A DNA stretch of 14,738 nucleotides from a bacterium (GTDB taxonomy: Bacteria; Patescibacteriota; Microgenomatia; Levybacterales; UBA12049), in NCBI GenBank assembly GCA_021852095.1, contig JAJZOC010000074.1:1-14738 (forward strand), given 5' to 3'. The notes beneath the pieces were generated by a model. That model made no database searches. It had not been told where the DNA came from and worked only from the letters and a program-made list of their open reading frames with translations. This document shows positions 5,633 to 14,106 of this stretch, one piece after another; the stretch's first letter is position 1; the number at the start of each line of letters is the position of its first letter. The position numbers and the translations under genes are program-made.

Positions 5633-8600
5633 CTTTTTTACGTTTTTTGTATACTTTATACATAAAGAAACAGCCTAATAGAAATATTATTGTTGCACCG
5701 CTAAGAAGTAAGCCCTCATAAAAAAGCTGTTGAGGATAAAATTCAACAATCAATCTGCCATTAAAAGGCTTGTTTATATACCACGCGTTGGCAAAATCAT
5801 ATATCTCAAAATGATTATTATTAAAAACTGGTTTTTTAAAGAACGTTTCTGCAAAAAACCCTGGCGGGTTTTTTCCATCCACCTCATATAATCTCCATAG
5901 TGGATTATACGCCTCGTTAAAAGTAAGAACCATTGGTGAATTTACATGAAGCTCTAGGGAATATTTTGTGGGATCAATCCTTGTGTAGCTAATTTTTTGG
6001 ACCCGTGCATTAACGTTTGATTTATCTTTAGGCATAAAAAACACCTGTGGAGTTGTTATACGCTCAATGGTCAATGATTTTAATGATTGTTCAGGATTAT
6101 TTATTGTATTTTGACAATAATATATAGATGCCGATGTATCGCCATCCGAACCAGTAATTATAATATTATCCTGTCTCGTCTTACTTACATCTACAGAATA
6201 ACTGCTAGTCGGATAAAAATAACCATTATTGGATTGATTCGCTTTTCCTGCATTCTTAACATTTACATAAATCATCGCATCCTTAGCAAGAAAAGGATCA
6301 ACGCTATACATAATCTTATAGGTATTTTTCCAAGAAAATCCAGCAATATCACCAACGATGCAATTCATTTGCGAATCGGCAAAATAAATATTTTGCCTAT
6401 GCTGATTAATAAATAGATTACTCGGTTGTGGAAAAAAGAGTTTTATCGAAGATGCTCCTGAGAGGTTAAATAAACCAAGTGAAATTTTTTCCTTATTATC
6501 TACTGCTTTAATAGGAAAAGTAGATTGATTTATTTGAATTTTATTTGGAAGCAGAAGAGATCCGTTATTTCTCTTATCAAGAGATAATGCATCTATATAT
6601 ATCTCTCCTTGCGTAAGATTATTTGGAATAGCGTATTCTTTAACTCTTGACCAATCATTTCCTTGAATTATAGTATTAATCGAGTTATTTACCGCGTTCA
6701 TTTCCCATATTGTGCTACCGATTTCTTGCTGTAGAGTTCCAGGACCCACGGCATCATATAACTTTATCAATATCGGCCGTTCAAGTTTTATATACGCTTT
6801 CAATGTTTGCACCAGCGAAAAATCAGTTTGTTTCTCTTTAATAACTGTATTATTTACATAGGTATTGATAAAATTCCAATATCCCAATAATTTTCCGTTC
6901 GTTTTATTAATCAACTCTTGATTTGAATTCTTATCAATAAGACCTTTCATTTCCGATACTCGCTTTGCCGACAATCCTAACCTATTCACCATTAATTGTT
7001 TTGTGTCAAGACTTGGATTATCAACCTTTCGCTCTTCCCATTTTTTTAAAAAATATAATGGAGAACCCGGAAGAATACCGGCAGATGGCAATTCTGGCAA
7101 ACTAAGTTTTTTTTCTAAAATACATGATTCGCAAGACAATGAATAAATCATCCCATCAATTGGTAAGTTTATACTCGTAGATTGCTTATATCCCGGAGGT
7201 GGGTAGAAAAAATTATTTGATCCCGCAAGAACTGCTCCTGTAATTGCATTTTCTTCTCCGATAAATTCTGTTACGTTCTTTAACCCATAGAATTTATGAT
7301 TATCACCAAAGGGCAATCTATAAACATCCCATGCTCCATCACGCCAAAGAGGAGATATTAGCTTATTCTTTGCCAAAGCCTTTTTATAAATAGACGGATT
7401 TTCAGATGGAATCCAGTTCAAATTATAATAGCTATCATTCCGAAGCAAAGCAAAAGGCGTTTCCAATAAAGACGCAATATCCGAAATATGAGGACCATTG
7501 TTTAAAATCTCATCATAAAGGCGATTAATAAGCGCATATTGACCGTCGTTTAGTCCACCTCCGTTTTCCATTATTGGTTTTGGGGAGACAAGATTAAAAA
7601 AGCTTAATACGCTAAAATAATTCCAAGTATATGCTTCTGCGTGCCATAGCGTATTTAATCTTGGCATAAGAAGCATTCTATTTTCATCATCTAAATTTTT
7701 TTTACTCCAGTCTTCGTAGCGAAAAACATAATTTGGTATATGTACAAGTGTGGTAAGCGGTTTATTCCAAACAAAAAAATCTTTTCCTAAAAAAGGAAAG
7801 TGGTACAAAATTATTAATACTATTACACTCGCCGCGAGAAGTTTTTTGGGAATAGTTATTTTAAAATTAAATAATTTATAACTTTTATTCTTCTCTATTA
7901 ATATATTTATTGTATAAGAAATTAAAATAGCAAAAGCAAGATAAAGAGCAGGAATAAATTTATATTGCGCGGATCTAAAAATTACAAAGAAGGGAACATG
8001 TTCCATGAGGAAGATAAAAAGAGAACCCGTAGGGGAATGCGTTCCTGCGGAAAAAAAGATTGCCACCAATGACAGAGCAACAAAAAGCACGATAATTTTT
8101 TTTTGTTCTCGTTCACGAACAAACCATAAAGATAGATAAGCAAAAAAGGCAAATAAGAAACTGAAAACTATAAGGAATGGGTTTTGTAAAAAATAGTTGG
8201 AGTAAGCATGGTTAATATTATCATACCAATCCGGGAATCCCTGTAGGCGAAATAAATTAATAATACTGGTATGCTGGCTTACAGAATCAGCCCAATTTAT
8301 CAAACCAGCAATCCCGCCCATAGATGCCGTACTAGAAACAAAATTTGAATTAACATACCTAACCATTGGCAGAATCCAATACGCATTCAAAAAAAACGAT
8401 AATATGGCTGTCGTAGCTGTTAATATAAAGATCCTCGAAATAATCTCTATCCTTTCTTTATTATTGCTAATAATTAAAAAGAAGATAGATGCGGTCATAA
8501 GAGTAATTATTACCCCTCCATAAAGAGGAAGACTTCCTCCGCCGCCAGCGCTAAAGAAGAACAACACTAAGGAGATATAAATACCAGCCTTAATTGGTGA

Positions 8601-9128
8601 AATCTGCTTTTTGAGAAATTTTATAAAAAATAGTGCTACTAAAGGAAGCGCTGTATAGGCAGAAAATGTTGTACCCGCTCCTAATCTCCATAGGGCTAAT
8701 AAATAAAAATTAAATATGTATAAGACTGATGCAATAAGCGGAAAATAACGAAAATTAAAAACCTTACGAAGGGAATACGCAAAAAAATACATTGACAAAC
8801 CCATAGCAACAAACCAAAATATAAAGGTGAATTTTTGTGCGTCAAATATTGAAAAACCAATCATCCTAAAGAATGCCTCAATCCCGTTTATGCTAATGGT
8901 ACCCATATTTATAGATGCATCCTGACCGAATGGCGCACTAATCGACCACGTAAAAAAGAGATTTTTAAAAAAATTAACTACGTCAATAGGATAAGCAGAA
9001 TCATTTCCTGTAACATAATTGTTATTGGTAAACCATATTGATGGTATAAAACCTAACAAAACTATAATAAATATATCCTTCAGCCTATTGCTGTATTCTT
9101 TAAGTAATTTCGAGATTAAAAACTTCAT
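5616..9128 (-). CDS. Giant GT-C-like membrane glycosyltransferase (YfhO/AftD-like) with DUF5667-like segment
   Basis: This 1170-residue protein has an N-terminal polytopic region (about 19-450, ten or more hydrophobic segments), a very large extracytoplasmic region (about 450-1130) and one C-terminal helix (about 1137-1157) ending in a basic tail, YKKRKK, which should face the cytosol. The first outer loop holds TGNDSAYPID (D43), placed like the catalytic Asp of GT-C enzymes that use polyprenyl-phosphate sugars. GTHSPTG...VPFFVIFRSAQYK (362-390) matches the equivalent motif of the 1050-residue protein, so the two are paralogues. Residues 684-735 (ILPGSPLYFLKKWEERK..., then a helical stretch) resemble DUF5667, a domain I associate with Patescibacteria and related groups. 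Residues 1051-1081 (PTKYSLEL...YNPLWRLY) repeat a beta module also found at 615-645 of the paralogue. It starts 1 nt after the methyltransferase stop. Donor sugar and acceptor are unknown; AftD-like arabinosyl transfer is only an analogy. Confidence 0.78.
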   Translation of the reverse strand: MKFLISKLLKEYSNRLKDIFIIVLLGFIPSIWFTNNNYVTGNDSAYPIDVVNFFKNLFFTWSISAPFGQDASINMGTISINGIEAFFRMIGFSIFDAQKFTFIFWFVAMGLSMYFFAYSLRKVFNFRYFPLIASVLYIFNFYLLALWRLGAGTTFSAYTALPLVALFFIKFLKKQISPIKAGIYISLVLFFFSAGGGGSLPLYGGVIITLMTASIFFLIISNNKERIEIISRIFILTATTAILSFFLNAYWILPMVRYVNSNFVSSTASMGGIAGLINWADSVSQHTSIINLFRLQGFPDWYDNINHAYSNYFLQNPFLIVFSFLFAFFAYLSLWFVREREQKKIIVLFVALSLVAIFFSAGTHSPTGSLFIFLMEHVPFFVIFRSAQYKFIPALYLAFAILISYTINILIEKNKSYKLFNFKITIPKKLLAASVIVLIILYHFPFLGKDFFVWNKPLTTLVHIPNYVFRYEDWSKKNLDDENRMLLMPRLNTLWHAEAYTWNYFSVLSFFNLVSPKPIMENGGGLNDGQYALINRLYDEILNNGPHISDIASLLETPFALLRNDSYYNLNWIPSENPSIYKKALAKNKLISPLWRDGAWDVYRLPFGDNHKFYGLKNVTEFIGEENAITGAVLAGSNNFFYPPPGYKQSTSINLPIDGMIYSLSCESCILEKKLSLPELPSAGILPGSPLYFLKKWEERKVDNPSLDTKQLMVNRLGLSAKRVSEMKGLIDKNSNQELINKTNGKLLGYWNFINTYVNNTVIKEKQTDFSLVQTLKAYIKLERPILIKLYDAVGPGTLQQEIGSTIWEMNAVNNSINTIIQGNDWSRVKEYAIPNNLTQGEIYIDALSLDKRNNGSLLLPNKIQINQSTFPIKAVDNKEKISLGLFNLSGASSIKLFFPQPSNLFINQHRQNIYFADSQMNCIVGDIAGFSWKNTYKIMYSVDPFLAKDAMIYVNVKNAGKANQSNNGYFYPTSSYSVDVSKTRQDNIIITGSDGDTSASIYYCQNTINNPEQSLKSLTIERITTPQVFFMPKDKSNVNARVQKISYTRIDPTKYSLELHVNSPMVLTFNEAYNPLWRLYEVDGKNPPGFFAETFFKKPVFNNNHFEIYDFANAWYINKPFNGRLIVEFYPQQLFYEGLLLSGATIIFLLGCFFMYKVYKKRKKDENVL

Positions 9129-9129
9129 A

Positions 9130-9768
9130 TTAAGTTTTATTTAATTTCTTAACTGCAAAGAGATCAAATGACAAAGAAGGAAATGGGAAAAATATAATTT
9201 CCGATATAAGAGAGCAGATTCCCCAAAAAATCCAAGGCTTATATTTTATTCCCGCATGGTCGTCTCTTAAAAATTTAAGTCCTCTTAAACCATAGACGGT
9301 ATACCCTAATTTTCTAAGATCGGTCTTTGTCCATCCTGACTTATGAATCTGATGTGGATTACCATCAAAAGCATGTTGTTCATAAAAGCCGTTGGGCGTT
9401 AAAATTATTACCCTTTTTTTAGCTATAACCTCCATATCCTTAATAAGTCTTAAAGCATCCTGTTTATTAAAATGCTCAACAACATCAATAGCAACACATG
9501 CATCGAAACTTTTCTTTTTATAAAGTTTAGACAACTTCTTTATATCACCTAACATATACTTATCATGTAATTTTTTTCTTTTACTTTCAATAATATTCTT
9601 TTTATAAATATCAATTCCTTCACTACGAAATCTCCTGCGAATCATACCTATAGATGAACTATGTCCGCAACCGACATCCAATACAGAATTACACTTCGAT
9701 AATTCTTTTTCTAAAATCCTATAGAAAAAAATGTTTTGATATTTTGAAAAAAAGCTTCTTATGTTCAT
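9130..9768 (-). CDS. Class I SAM-dependent methyltransferase
   Basis: This 212-residue protein has the Rossmann-type SAM site of the Methyltransf_11/UbiE-like group: motif I NSVLDVGCGHSS (28-39), acidic D53 at the end of the second strand (GIDIY), GDIKKL (74-79) and SFDACVAIDVVEHF (87-100). The following VIILTPNGFYEQ (120-131) is a usual substrate-side strand. A hydrophobic stretch near the C-terminus (179-200, Phe/Ile/Trp-rich) could touch the membrane, which would suit a lipid-linked substrate. It lies 23 nt after the GT4-type glycosyltransferase and 1 nt before the giant GT-C-like gene, so it belongs to the same transcript. The most likely job is O-methylation of a sugar in the surface glycan, possibly as a cap. 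The substrate cannot be read from sequence. Confidence 0.85.
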   Translation of the reverse strand: MNIRSFFSKYQNIFFYRILEKELSKCNSVLDVGCGHSSSIGMIRRRFRSEGIDIYKKNIIESKRKKLHDKYMLGDIKKLSKLYKKKSFDACVAIDVVEHFNKQDALRLIKDMEVIAKKRVIILTPNGFYEQHAFDGNPHQIHKSGWTKTDLRKLGYTVYGLRGLKFLRDDHAGIKYKPWIFWGICSLISEIIFFPFPSLSFDLFAVKKLNKT

Positions 9769-9791
9769 AATCTAGCTAAAACGGCGAATAT

Positions 9792-11024
9792 CTACATATG
9801 TCTAAACGCGTTTAAGAATGAATTTTCCCAAGTGCTATCTTTCGCAAAGATTATAGCATTTTTACGGAGTTTTAAATAAAGTTTAGTATCGGTAAATATA
9901 TTGATAATCGCTTCCGCAAAGCTTTTTGAGTCATCGTTTACTATTAATGCTGCACCTTTTTTTGAAACCTCTAATCCTAAAGGCGGCACTTGTGAACTTA
10001 CAATTGGTATTCCTGCCGCCGCATAAACACGGATCTTTCCCGCGTCTGCATAATAACGAGGCGATCCTGGTATAGCCCTATAAGGAGCTAAACCAACAGA
10101 ACATAAGCTAATTATTTTAGACATATCTGAACTTTTTTGCACAAATCCATGATGGTAAACTGATTTTTCAAGATGCAGTTTTTGAATAATTTTTTTTAAC
10201 CAAACAAAATCTTTATCTGTTCCTCCTATAATATGTAAATTAGCATCCGGAAACCTTTCTCTAACCAATGCTAGAGCTTGAATCGCCACATCTGGCCCGT
10301 TTTCAGGACCCAATGTTCCCATATAAACCATGGAATGCCTATCAATTTTAGAAACCGGATTTGCTTTAATTTGGTTTTTATATAAACCATTGGGCACATG
10401 AATTACGGGAGCAGATTTTTGAGGATTTAGTCCCGCTTTAATACGCGCCGGCTGCATTGCTTTTGAAACATCCCAAATATAATCTGCATGCATAGCGCAA
10501 AATCTATCTAACCATAGATATACAGCATTAAACCATTTTTGCGGATACCGCTTAGGCGAGTAATCTGATACATAATATACTACTTTTTTCACTCGGCCGA
10601 TTTTGCGTAAAAAGATTCCAGCCAACGCATTTACGCTTTCTAAACCGATAAGATAATCGAAATGTATTTTGTCTCTAAAAGACCAATCTATTACGGATAA
10701 AAAATCACGAATTTTAAATCTGATTTGAGTACCATTAGAATGTGACATTGCCAAAATTGGTTTCAATAAATAAACAACCCATGAAGATTTACGCGGTATA
10801 AATTTCATACTACCCGTATATTCTTCAATTTTTGGTATCACATCTTCACTGCCAGGATACAATTGATCAATAATTACTAACTTTCTAACCCTTGGCACTA
10901 AAAAATCCCGTAAAGGCTCTACACTTCCATTTGTTGGCAAACGTTGATTATTGTTCCATACAGAAAATGTGGCAAACAATACAGATGAGTTCTTTGATAA
11001 TGGAGGACTACTTTTTATTATCAT
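9792..11024 (-). CDS. GT4-type (GT-B fold) glycosyltransferase
   Basis: This 410-residue protein should move a sugar from a nucleotide donor to a glycan or lipid-linked acceptor on the cytosolic side. The C-terminal half is typical GT4: MVYMGTLGPENGPDVAIQAL (232-251), ANLHIIGG (261-268), then YADAGKIRVYAAAGIPIVSS (325-344), which corresponds to the nucleotide-sugar binding region. The usual EX7E is replaced by a divergent version around residues 346-363. The N-terminal half holds GLESVNALAGIFLRKIGRVK (127-146) and DYSPKRYP...LDRF...ADYIWDVS, a pattern also present in the other GT4 protein of this operon, so the two are paralogues. The start at 11024 overlaps the upstream epimerase-like gene by 17 nt, which argues for coupled translation. 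No membrane segment is seen. Donor is unknown; a GDP-hexose is plausible beside a GDP-mannose 3,5-epimerase. Confidence 0.88.
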   Translation of the reverse strand: MIIKSSPPLSKNSSVLFATFSVWNNNQRLPTNGSVEPLRDFLVPRVRKLVIIDQLYPGSEDVIPKIEEYTGSMKFIPRKSSWVVYLLKPILAMSHSNGTQIRFKIRDFLSVIDWSFRDKIHFDYLIGLESVNALAGIFLRKIGRVKKVVYYVSDYSPKRYPQKWFNAVYLWLDRFCAMHADYIWDVSKAMQPARIKAGLNPQKSAPVIHVPNGLYKNQIKANPVSKIDRHSMVYMGTLGPENGPDVAIQALALVRERFPDANLHIIGGTDKDFVWLKKIIQKLHLEKSVYHHGFVQKSSDMSKIISLCSVGLAPYRAIPGSPRYYADAGKIRVYAAAGIPIVSSQVPPLGLEVSKKGAALIVNDDSKSFAEAIINIFTDTKLYLKLRKNAIIFAKDSTWENSFLNAFRHM

Positions 11025-11835
11025 TCTTTAGAATTTCTTTGGCTTCTTCAACCATAGCTACTATTCCATCCCTAAGCTCAACTCTAGGAAGCCAACCCGG
11101 CACTCTCCCCATATTATCAGCAGGAAGAGGATCATGCCCTTTTGTTTTACCCGGATAAAGTCTTGCCCCAGTCAAGCCAGCCACCATCTGTGCTATGTCA
11201 ATTATTTTAATCCACTCATAGCTACTTGCGTCATACACAGTACGGCGTAAATTTTTTGTATTTAAAGCTGTGTAAAAAGCACTACAGAGATCATCTATAT
11301 GCGTAAACTGCCGCCATTCTTCCCCATTTGTCATCATTTGTATTTTTCCTGTTTGCAGTGCTTGATAAATAAAATCGGAGATTACATGGCTTTTAATATC
11401 TTGTTTTTCCATTACTCCATAAGCGTTCCAAACGCGAATGCATACGCCTTTTAGCAAACTAGTCCAAACTTCTCCCAGTCTTTTAGTAGAACCATATACC
11501 GTATCTGATTCTTCTGTCAGCTGGCTTGAAACAAAAAGAAAATCAGTTTTTTTCTGTTCTTCCAGTTGATTAAATACATTAGTCATTAAATCCAAATTCC
11601 ACTTTAATTGAGACATTTGAAGTTTTGATTCATAGAGATATTTTGATCCGCCCACATCCCAAGCAAGAAAATAAATTCTATCTATATCTTTGAAGTCGAA
11701 TTTAAAAAACCTGCCGTCTTCTCTCTTATCTTTTTTAATATCAAAATGGATAACTTTTTCACCTCTTTTTTCAAGGAATTTACAAAAAGGCTTTCCTATA
11801 AAACCTTCTGAACCAATAACTAAATTTCTAATCAT
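11008..11835 (-). CDS. Extended short-chain NAD(P)-dependent sugar-nucleotide epimerase/reductase
   Basis: This 275-residue protein has the dinucleotide-binding motif GSEGFIG (8-14), the active-site SS (103-104) and YGSTK (Y114, K118) of extended short-chain dehydrogenases. RQFTHIDDLCSAF (175-187) and the C-terminal GWLPRVELRDGI (247-258) are usual in sugar-nucleotide epimerases and 4,6-dehydratase relatives. The region after the nucleotide site is shorter than usual: the normal family length is about 310-330 residues. LAWDVGGSKY (57-66) echoes LAADMGGAGY in the neighbouring GDP-mannose 3,5-epimerase, so it may be a distant relative. However, it has Gln (SSQL) where that enzyme has its catalytic Cys. 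It probably works on the product of that epimerase or on another GDP/dTDP-sugar. It lies 18 nt after the epimerase gene and overlaps the next gene by 17 nt. The exact reaction is not readable. Confidence 0.85.
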   Translation of the reverse strand: MIRNLVIGSEGFIGKPFCKFLEKRGEKVIHFDIKKDKREDGRFFKFDFKDIDRIYFLAWDVGGSKYLYESKLQMSQLKWNLDLMTNVFNQLEEQKKTDFLFVSSQLTEESDTVYGSTKRLGEVWTSLLKGVCIRVWNAYGVMEKQDIKSHVISDFIYQALQTGKIQMMTNGEEWRQFTHIDDLCSAFYTALNTKNLRRTVYDASSYEWIKIIDIAQMVAGLTGARLYPGKTKGHDPLPADNMGRVPGWLPRVELRDGIVAMVEEAKEILKNDNKK

Positions 11836-11853
11836 ATATAAATCTTGGGAAAA

Positions 11854-12846
11854 TTATTTGCTAGTTTTGTGGACTTGTTCATTAATCCAAACATAAGTCT
11901 TTTCAAGTCCGTCTCGTAAAGAACTAGTAGGTTTCCATCCAAGCTTCTTTTTAATTAACCTATTATCCGATTTCCTGCCCCTGACTCCTTGAGGTCCAGA
12001 AATATGCTTTATTTTTAGTTTCTTTCCTGCTATTTCCATAACCATTTCTGCCAATTGGTTTATAGAAACCATTTCTTCCGAGCCAATATTAACAGGTCCT
12101 GTAAAATTTGAATTCATTAACCTACGCACGCCTTCTAAACATTCATCTATATACAAAAAGGATCTAGTTTGTTTCCCATCCCCCCACATCTCGATTATTC
12201 CGCCATCTTTTACTTGTGCAACTTTTCTACACATTGCGGCAGGAGCTTTTTCTTTTCCGCCTGTCCAGGTTCCTTCCGGACCGAATATGTTATGAAACCT
12301 TGCTATTCTCACTTTTAAACCAAAATTCTTATGATATGCTAAATATAATCTCTCGCTAAATATTTTTTCCCAGCCATATTCGCTATCCGGCGCGGCAGGA
12401 TATGCGGATTCCTCGAAGAGTTTAGGATTTTTTGGATCCAACTGGTTATATGCCGGATAAATACAAGCTGAAGAGGAATAAAATATTTTTCCAGCCTTTG
12501 ATTCCTGCGCATTTTGGAGTACATTTAAATTTATAAGCGAGGAATTATGCATAATATTCGCATCGTTATCCCCTGTAAAAATATACCCCGCTCCACCCAT
12601 ATCGGCAGCTAATTGATAAACTTCATCAAATCTTTGATTAAAAACTTTTTTAACAAACATTTGATCTCTTAGATCCCCAACAATAAATTTATCAGCTTCC
12701 GACCTGCCATATTCCGGTTTTTTTAGATCAACTCCAAGTACCCAAAATCCTTCTTTTTTAAGTTTCTTTACTAAATGACTTCCAATAAATCCACCCGCAC
12801 CGCAAACCAATGCTGTTTTTTTGATATTTTTTATTGTTCTACTCAT
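11854..12846 (-). CDS. gme: GDP-mannose 3,5-epimerase
   Basis: It converts GDP-D-mannose to GDP-L-galactose (and GDP-L-gulose) with bound NAD, in the cytosol. The 330-residue sequence is strikingly like plant GME along its whole length: GAGGFIG (16-22), AADMGGAGYI (80-89), SSACIYP (125-131), RFHNIFGPEGTWTGG (183-197), EKAPAAMCRK (199-208), GDGKQTRSFLYIDECLEGV (222-240), NIGSEEMVS (253-261) and GPQGVRGRKSDN (284-295). From memory, the Arabidopsis catalytic residues are C145, Y174, K178, K217 and R306; here C128, Y157, K161, K200 and R289 sit at a constant offset of 17, so there is no gap in the core and nothing is missing. The operon gap before it (75 bp) is the largest, and its ATG lacks a clear Shine-Dalgarno. 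The product would supply the two GT4 glycosyltransferases. A close relative acting on another GDP-hexose cannot be excluded. Confidence 0.93.
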   Translation of the reverse strand: MSRTIKNIKKTALVCGAGGFIGSHLVKKLKKEGFWVLGVDLKKPEYGRSEADKFIVGDLRDQMFVKKVFNQRFDEVYQLAADMGGAGYIFTGDNDANIMHNSSLINLNVLQNAQESKAGKIFYSSSACIYPAYNQLDPKNPKLFEESAYPAAPDSEYGWEKIFSERLYLAYHKNFGLKVRIARFHNIFGPEGTWTGGKEKAPAAMCRKVAQVKDGGIIEMWGDGKQTRSFLYIDECLEGVRRLMNSNFTGPVNIGSEEMVSINQLAEMVMEIAGKKLKIKHISGPQGVRGRKSDNRLIKKKLGWKPTSSLRDGLEKTYVWINEQVHKTSK

Positions 12847-12876
12847 ACTCTATCTTATATTCAGATTTCTAAATAA

Positions 12877-12897
12877 GTGTTATGTATAATTTAACAC
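12877..12897. other. Short inverted repeat in the largest gap of the glycan operon
   Basis: GTGTTA (12877-12882) and TAACAC (12892-12897) form a perfect 6-bp inverted repeat with a 9-nt spacer, 31 bp upstream of the GDP-mannose 3,5-epimerase start. On the minus strand an AT-rich TATACA lies in the spacer and TATAAG nearer the gene, but no well-placed -35 box goes with either. It could be an operator, an mRNA hairpin or chance. Confidence 0.3.
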
Positions 12898-12921
12898 ATT
12901 TTATTGAAACTTAAAAGCCTT

Positions 12922-14106
12922 TTAATTTAAAATATTATTTTTATAATAGATACTCCTGTTTATATTTATCTTATTAAATAATTCATCTAAAACCCTTTCA
13001 CTATCTCTTACTTTGGCTAATTTTAACGCATTTACTCTAAACTCGCTATACAACTGTTTATTCACAATAAGTTCTCTTATTGCTTTTACGAGTTCTTTTT
13101 CATTTGCGTTAATATGTAACCCTGCTTTATTTTTTTCAATATCTTCTGCTGTACCATTGTCCCCAGAGATTATAACAGGCAATCCTAATGCCAGATAGTC
13201 TCTCGCCTTCATGGAATCTATATAATACTCTCCTGGGTAACTATTGATGTAAAAAGCAATACCAATTCCATAATCTGCTATTGTCCTAAATAATTTATCA
13301 TGCGACATTGCGCCTAAAAAGGTAATATTATGATCCAATCTTCTTTTTTTTACTAAAGCTTTCAGCTCTTTTTCCATTATTGGCAAACATACAAATGTTA
13401 ATTTTATACCGGGAAACTCTTTTGATAGATTGCCTATAGCATTTAGTAACATAGTAAATTCGTCTACCGATTTTCTGGTAGACACGACTATCAGCTTGAA
13501 GGGATTTACTACTTTTGAAACTAAATGTCTGGTACGAGCAATTGAGGGAGAATTAGGTAACCAGATAAGTTTGTTGTCTGAAATCCCATCACTTCTTCGT
13601 ATATCTAATATCCTATTCGAAACGGCCAACACCAGATCCGCATTACGAACAGTTAACTTATCTAAAAAATGATACAGCATATTCAAAAATGCGTTACTAT
13701 ATCGTGACTTCGTATAATCAGGACTAAAAGCAATAAGCATTTTTACTCTTCTTAACTTTTTTAATAGTAACCCCCATACTGTATTCAACGGGTCTACGCC
13801 AATATACACAGGCTGATCTTTATCTAAAAATCTTGAGATCAATTTAAAAGTAAGCCATCCTTCCCAGATTCTTGCTCCAATCTCTCCAAATATTACTTTA
13901 TATGGTATGACTTCCTCTTTTTTGCTTATTCCATCAAAATAAGTTACAAGCGTTACCCCCTCTAGATATATTGAATGTCTTATAAATAAAAAAGGTTGTT
14001 GTTGCTTCTCTAAATAATAAGAAATCGTGTGGGCGGGACCGGCATTATCAATATTATTTTTACTAATAACCGTATGACTTACGATACAATAGCTAATTTT
14101 TTTCAT
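12922..14106 (-). CDS. GT4-type (GT-B fold) glycosyltransferase
   Basis: This 394-residue protein is a cytosolic sugar transferase acting on a nucleotide-sugar donor. The C-terminal donor half shows FKLIVVSTRKSVDEFTMLLNAI (203-224), ITFLGAMSHDKLFRTIADYGIGIAFY (261-286) and KARDYLALGLPVIISGDNGTAEDI (300-323), the layout of GT4 enzymes, although the Glu pair of the usual EX7E is only partly kept (E321, E324). The N-terminal half has GVDPLNTVWGLLLKKLRRVK (103-122) and SPDYTKSRYSN...LDKLTVRNADLVLAVS, which parallels the other GT4 protein in this operon; duplication of an ancestral gene is likely. The start overlaps the preceding RmlD-like gene by 14 nt. Residues 380-394 (basic, Tyr/Asn-rich) are a poorly conserved tail. 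Sugar and linkage are unknown. The stop codon lies in a short AT-rich palindrome with no terminator-like U-run. Confidence 0.86.
   Translation of the reverse strand: MKKISYCIVSHTVISKNNIDNAGPAHTISYYLEKQQQPFLFIRHSIYLEGVTLVTYFDGISKKEEVIPYKVIFGEIGARIWEGWLTFKLISRFLDKDQPVYIGVDPLNTVWGLLLKKLRRVKMLIAFSPDYTKSRYSNAFLNMLYHFLDKLTVRNADLVLAVSNRILDIRRSDGISDNKLIWLPNSPSIARTRHLVSKVVNPFKLIVVSTRKSVDEFTMLLNAIGNLSKEFPGIKLTFVCLPIMEKELKALVKKRRLDHNITFLGAMSHDKLFRTIADYGIGIAFYINSYPGEYYIDSMKARDYLALGLPVIISGDNGTAEDIEKNKAGLHINANEKELVKAIRELIVNKQLYSEFRVNALKLAKVRDSERVLDELFNKININRSIYYKNNILN

Noticed and set aside
12911..12925. 15-bp palindrome TTAAAAGCCTTTTAA over the stop codon of the 394-residue glycosyltransferase
   Set aside because: It is AT-rich with a 1-nt centre, so it cannot make a good hairpin, and no U-run follows; chance is likely in this composition.
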